Source of the DNA: Rhabdophis nuchalis
Lineage: Eukaryota; Chordata; Lepidosauria; Squamata; Natricidae
Direction: 5' to 3'
Length of the DNA stretch: 64,000 nt
Assembly (NCBI GenBank): GCA_039707465.1
Contig: CM077645.1
Span: forward strand, 58,777,850-58,841,849
The notes beneath the pieces are model-generated. The model searched no databases. It was not told the DNA's origin and saw nothing but the letters and a program-made list of their open reading frames with translations. Shown here in pieces: positions 59,140-64,000 of the stretch. The translations under genes and the position numbers were made by a program. Each line of letters starts with the position of its first letter. Positions within the stretch are counted from its first letter, which is position 1.

Positions 59140-59210
<71 letters not shown>
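59059..59210. repeat. AAT / TGATAA compound microsatellite
   Basis: AAT units (59059-59077), about 15 TGATAA units (59078-59165), then AAT units to 59210. It lies at the 3' tail of the minus-strand L2 to its right. Confidence 0.95.
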
Positions 59211-60153
59211 TTTTATTTCTAACCCGCTCTCTCTCCCCGAAGGGACTCGAGGCGGGGCACAGGAAAATTAAAACAATAAAAACAACAAAATACAAAAATA
59301 AGAACAATAAATATAAGATAAAAACAAATTAAACAGTTAATCCTGCGCTAAAATCTCCCAATTAATTACTAAAAATTCACCCTAACTATAAAAGAGACTA
59401 CCCTAGGCGGACTAAGCGAAAAAGGTGTGTTTTTAATTTTAGGCGGAAGGAGCGGAGGTCCGTGGTTGTTCTAATGTCAGGGGGAAGGTCTTTCCAGAGG
59501 GCTGGGCCCACCACAGAGAAGGCCCTTCCCCTGGGCGTCGCCCGCTGACAGAGTCTAGTGGACGGCACCCGGAGAAGTCCCTCTCTGTGGGAGCGGATCG
59601 GCCGTGAGGATGTATGGGGCCGGATCCGATCCCACAGATAGCTAGGTCCCGAGCCATGGAGCACTTTAAAGATGACAACTAACACCTTGAAGCGCACCCG
59701 AAAGACAACAGGCAGCCAGTGCAGCTCGCGCAAGAGCGGTGTTACATAGGTAAACCTTGAGGTTCCCATTATTGCTCGCGCGGCTGCATTCTGGACCAGC
59801 TGAAGTCTCCGGGTGCACCTCAAGGGGAGCCCCATGTAGAGAGAGTTACAATAGTCCAGTCGGGATGTCACGAGAGCATGAGTGACTGTGCGAAGGGCAT
59901 CCCGATCCAATAGGGGGCGCAACTGGCGTACCAGGCGAACCTGGTAAAACGCCCTCCTGGCCACGGCTGTCACTTGATCTTCCATGGACAGCCGGGTATC
60001 CAGGAGGACACCCAAGTTGCGCACTCCATCCACAGGGGCAAGATGTTCGCCCCTTTTGGCCAGCGATGGAGTCAGCTGGTTGAATCGGGCAGCCGGAAAC
60101 CACAGCCACTCGGTCTTGGTCGGGTTGAGCCTGAGTCCGTTACTTCCCATCAT
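59211..60153 (-). mobile_element. L2 LINE, 5'-truncated
   Basis: Uninterrupted minus-strand frame of 251 codons (60153-59398) from GSNGLRLNPTKTEWLWFP to LKLKTHLFRLVRLG, followed by the 3'UTR and terminal hairpin (about 59224-59260). It enters just after the YADD motif, so it has no RT activity of its own. This is the best preserved copy of the C-terminal half. Confidence 0.9.
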
Positions 60154-60247
60154 GTATGAACATGATTTCTCATAAACAATACAATCTGTATGCTATTGTG
60201 CCTTTGCCTGATTTTCAGGAATACTAGGTAAAATGGAGTGGCTAAAC

Positions 60248-60380
60248 CAGTGTTTTTAAAACTTGATAACTTGAAGAAGTGTGGACTTCAATTCCCAAAA
60301 TTCCCCACCAACATGATGGTTTGGGAATTCTGGACCCGAAGTCCACACGTCATAAAGCTGCCAAGTTTGAAAAGACACAG
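60248..60380. mobile_element. hAT-like palindromic MITE, older copy, 133 bp
   Basis: Termini CAGTGTTTTTAAAACTTGA and CAAGTTTGAAAAGACACAG, inner arms GTGGACTTCAATTCCC and complement, as in the 27.2-kb copy. Flanks GGCTAAAC and GTCTAGAG match only partly. Confidence 0.75.
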
Positions 60381-60439
60381 GTCTAGAGGAATGTTTTTAT
60401 TAATAGCTATTACAATATATTTACTTTTTAAAGATTTTT

Positions 60440-60655
60440 AAATCCTACCTTTATTGTTTTTATAAATAACTCAAAGCAACAAGCATTCTTAATACTCCTT
60501 CTTCCTCCTATTTTCCCCACAACAGCAACCCTGTGAAGTGAATTGGGCTGAGAGACAATGACTGGCCCAAATTCAACAACTGGCTTTCATGCCTAAAATG
60601 GGACAAGAACTCCCAGTCTGCCGATTCCTAGTCTGGTGCCGTCAGCACTACACAA
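60440..60655 (-). mobile_element. Possible MIR/CORE-SINE-like fragment
   Basis: Plus strand has CCACAACAGCAACCCTGTGA, GACTGGCCCAAATTCAACAA, GGACAAGAACTCCCAGTCTG and GTCAGCACTACACAAAACTG in the order of an antisense MIR-type SINE. Confidence 0.45.
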
Positions 60656-63480
60656 AACTGTATTGCCTCAAATATTAAAGAGGATACTCCATGAAATTAA
60701 TACCGGTATTATGTCTTCCCCATTGCACGATGTCTCTCTTCAAAGGAAAAAACACCACCAACAAAGTTTCTCTTCTACAATGGTAAGGATTATAATGATA
60801 CCAAATTTACTACAGCTTTATGCTTAGGGGAAAATTCATTCATTCTCTTTAGAAAGATATACTAATTATAACTGCTTATATCTAGTTGCTTATATCTAGT
60901 TTCAATCCCTATAAATTTGTAGAATTTCTTTAGAAAGAATCTTTCTGAGTTTCTTATAAAAATGGAACATATTCTCATATAGCATTATAATTTGCCATAA
61001 ATGTTAGGAAGGATAGGTCATGGAGCATTACTGTTTGATGATGAATCTTTCCTACTTTATGAGTCATGTTTTATTTTTTCTATTTTCCCCCCATGTCATT
61101 CCATTGATGTCCTTAAAATCACACAGAAACCAACAGCAGATGAATCAATTCTCCTGCCCTTTCAGTTCAATCATCTTTTATCCCACAGACAGCTATACTT
61201 ATCTCTTAAAAAACACATTTCTCCACACTTATCTTCATCAACATACCTGCCTTCAGTCAGGGAAAGATTGTAACAAAACTATTAAAAGCTAATGCAGAGT
61301 GGTGACAATTCTGCAGCTGAGGTCACAGAAGATGAAAGAATTAATACCAAGATAGCATCAAAGATTTACCCCGATTTTTTAAAAAAAAAAATGCTTTTCA
61401 ACCAAGAGCTGAAAGAAAGCACAAGAGCCAAAAACAGCAAAGCCCTGCTATGAAATTGATGGTCCTCTTCATAATTTGTTGGTTGGATCACCAAATGTGT
61501 TAATTGTCAAGGATGAATGAGTTGTTCTTAGAAACCATGACTTGTTTTATTGATTTATTTGCTAAACAAATGTATATGGCTGCACAACTCACACACAGTG
61601 ACTTAAAAATCCACAACATAAAACTCATAAAACTCCATTTCCCCTCACCACCACTTCCTTTGTAATATTGGAGAAAGATTCATCAACCAGATCCCAAGGA
61701 AATGCTTAAGAAAAAAAAATTCATTGGACTTTAATCCAATGAAATTTTCTATGTGTCAATCGACCATTACCACATATTCAAATAAAGCTTCATCTGGGGC
61801 AGTCATATCAAAGTATCTTTCTATGCAGTTGGTCAGCTACCTATCCAGTCTAAATAGAAATCAAGTAATATACTTGTGTAACAAAAAACAGTTATTAATG
61901 GTAGTTGGCTTAAGAAATAGAATGCTGACTATTACTTATTTCTGATCCTACTATTACATAGAAGAAGGAAACTTGAGGAATGGATTGGATGTGGCAAATT
62001 AGAGTCAACAATCCATCAGCATTTCTTCCAAATCTGCCGCCCAAAGTATCTAATTCATTGCAGCAGCTTGTCACCACTTTGGCTATTGGCTGTTCTCAAA
62101 ATGAAATCTCATGACCTGCCTCATCCATGCCGGGTACACTCATTTGTTTAGGAAACTTTTAGGATCCTTTCCCAAAGTAAAATTGTTTTATAGAATAATG
62201 AATACATTTAACTTAAAGCCAAGATAAGCGGATTCAATTTTATTCTGATAGTCTTTGTGGTAGTCTAATTTAAAGCAGTTTAAAATGTTTTAGCATGTAC
62301 AATTGTAATATGCAAAGGGCAGAATATTCTTTTTTTTCTAATTTTTTAATTTAAAAAAATCATTGTTTTTTTTAATTAGGTTGTCTTCTGAAGTAACATT
62401 CTTTCTAATAAAAAAATTGACATAAAACTGTTCAATTAAGAGTTTAAAATTCTAGTTTCACCTCTGTCTATTGGTCTTAGCATTTAAGTGGTTTATAGCA
62501 TCATACAAAGTAATATATTCTAACTGTGGTGAACAACTGACATGACATATTTACCCCAGGCTGAAAAAGATAACAAGAATCTGGACTTGTATGAATCACA
62601 AATCTTATGACATGATAATAAATTTCAGCTTTTGGTGTTTTGAAAAATGAAAGTAGAAACAGATATATAGCAAAAACAAAGCAAAAAATGAGGCTCTTCC
62701 TCTTTCTGAAATAAAATATGCTTTTCCTTCTTTTGCCTTTATCCTATTTTGCAATAAAACAAAATGGACGTGATACCACCAAATGAAATTATAGTCATGG
62801 ATAAAATGTTTTTCAATAGTGATGATCACAACTGTGAGCAATCCTGAAATAGCACTGTCTTCCAACTTAGATACTTTTCAGTGCCAAGTACATGATGGGT
62901 GGAAAATGTAAAGGATCTACTAATCATAGTAGAACATTTTCTTTTTACTTTTAGCAATTATTATATTTAGTTTATTCTAATCATTGTTATGAGTCCACAG
63001 AATAATATTTCTTTTCTATGAACCTTTATGAGTCATTTGACATACCTTTGTGTTCTATGGGTCTACATGGTTTTAAAGGAAAGTTTTAACTGTTTGAGTT
63101 CTATTCTTGCAATGCTTGCAGTAATTTTCTGATAAACAGAGGGACAAAAAGACAAGTATATATATTTTTTAAAAAGAACAAGTGACACATATCTAAAACA
63201 GAATACCAGCAATTAACCAGAATCTGCAAAGACTGAGTCAAGAAAGTTAATACTCAGAATGAACTAAAACTTGTCAACTTACATTTTTCTTTTACTGTGT
63301 AAAAAACAATTTTAAAAGTCAAGGAAACTATTGGTCCACTAATGGCAGAAGATGGTAGAAAGATGAACAGCAGCAGAATTTCCAGGAAGAAAGCAGAATT
63401 GCCTAGTTCATTCTTTGCATCGATCTTTATACAAAAGGAAAAAAAATAGTCCAATCTATAAAAAGCATTATTGTAAAAGG
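60656..63480. other. Unique AT-rich DNA, no gene seen
   Basis: No exon or recognised repeat; A run at about 61379-61390. Confidence 0.5.
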
Positions 63481-63484
63481 TAGA

Positions 63485-64000
63485 ATAGGAATACTACCGA
63501 GTGGAGAATATTTGAACATTTGGAGCTGCAAAAATTCACTGACACTGTACTCTCATACATTAAAACATGTACAGATAATGTAACAGTGAATAAGCATATC
63601 AGAGTTTACAGCAATTGTAAACCCTGGATGTCAGCAGAGGTACAATCACTGCTGAGAGCCCGAAACTCCGCCTTCAAAGCAGGAAACAAAGACAAATATA
63701 ATGAAGCCAGGGCAAACTTGAGAAGAGGCATTAAGGTGGCTAAACAGGAATACAAGAAAAAGGTAGAGAAGTATCTGGAACATAATAACTCAAGACAGGT
63801 GTGGCAGGGACTACAACACCTAACCAACTATAAGGGCAATACAAAAAAAATAGCCAATGCTGATGCCCTGCTAGTAGAGGAGCTAAATAGCTTCTTCGCC
63901 CGCTTTGAGGTAAAAAGACCAGTCTCTGTGGCTTTAGCCCAAAGGCCCTCAAACATCCAGCCACTCACCCTGGATGAACATCAAATGAGAGCTGAGCTGA
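63485..64000 (+). mobile_element. LINE (Maui/L2-like) ORF, open to the window end
   Basis: A stop-free frame of about 172 codons runs to the right edge, with CKPWMSAEVQSLLRARNSAF, RANLRRGIKVAKQEYKKKVE, SRQVWQGLQHLTNYKGN and LNSFFARFEVKR. This order (endonuclease-RT linker) is characteristic of Maui/Rex-like LINEs of fish and reptiles. It differs from the L2 family elsewhere in the window. There is no start in view; the element seems 5'-truncated near 63480, and the RT should follow to the right. Confidence 0.8.

Noticed and set aside
59040..59222. Asp-Asn repeat peptide
   Set aside because: Translation of the TGATAA/AAT microsatellite, not a gene.

Overview
The window looks like intergenic or intronic DNA from a squamate reptile. 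It is AT-rich, has no recognisable host exon, and is dense in L2-clade and CR1-clade LINE fragments, tRNA-derived SINEs resembling Sauria SINEs, palindromic hAT-type elements with 8-bp target duplications, and long AT, AAT and AC microsatellites. No rRNA, tRNA gene, CRISPR or operon-like structure is visible. The clade call rests on repeat families recognised by eye; I cannot narrow it to snake or lizard.

Layout. 1-3165: 5' half of an L2 LINE on the minus strand (5'UTR with a minisatellite, endonuclease, start of RT), abutting a CR1 3' end (3178-3722). 3.7-20 kb: mostly unique DNA with L2 pieces (6.48, 9.30, 17.67, 19.1 kb), a CR1 tail and a 373-bp hAT-like element. 20.45-22.32 kb: a cluster of microsatellites, a 347-bp tandem repeat with tRNA-like Pol III boxes, inverted copies of part of it, and a 45-bp-arm palindrome. 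23.9-30 kb: old L2 and CR1, three hAT-type elements and linked inverted repeats. 30.10-32.24 kb: a LINE of unassigned clade with a perfect 13-bp target duplication. 32.94-35.57 kb: a long CR1 on the minus strand. 36-40.3 kb: unique DNA with two foldback elements.

40,424-43,405 is the most striking object: a Ty3/Gypsy-type LTR element of 2,982 bp with 253-bp LTRs differing at two positions, a 5-bp target duplication (ATGGG), a primer site matching the tRNA-Ser 3' end, a polypurine tract, and one uninterrupted 766-codon ORF. That ORF joins Gag (with zinc knuckle) directly to integrase (intact D,D(35)E and GPY/F-like C terminus). Protease, reverse transcriptase and RNase H are absent. It sits inside an older CR1.

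44.5-64 kb: old L2 and CR1 pieces, a SINE with 16-bp direct repeats, an L2 with a nearly complete RT half (52.1-53.9 kb), a head-to-tail L2 pair with a tandemly duplicated L2-SINE junction (54.8-56.7 kb), a 440-bp hAT-type element, a repeat-free stretch (57.4-59.0 kb), another L2, and at the right edge the start of a different LINE with an open frame running out of the window.

How the parts relate: the L2 and CR1 copies would have moved by their own EN/RT, the SINEs by borrowed LINE machinery, the foldback elements by a hAT transposase not encoded here. The mini-Gypsy would need RT and protease supplied by a full-length relative. None of this was checked by database search.
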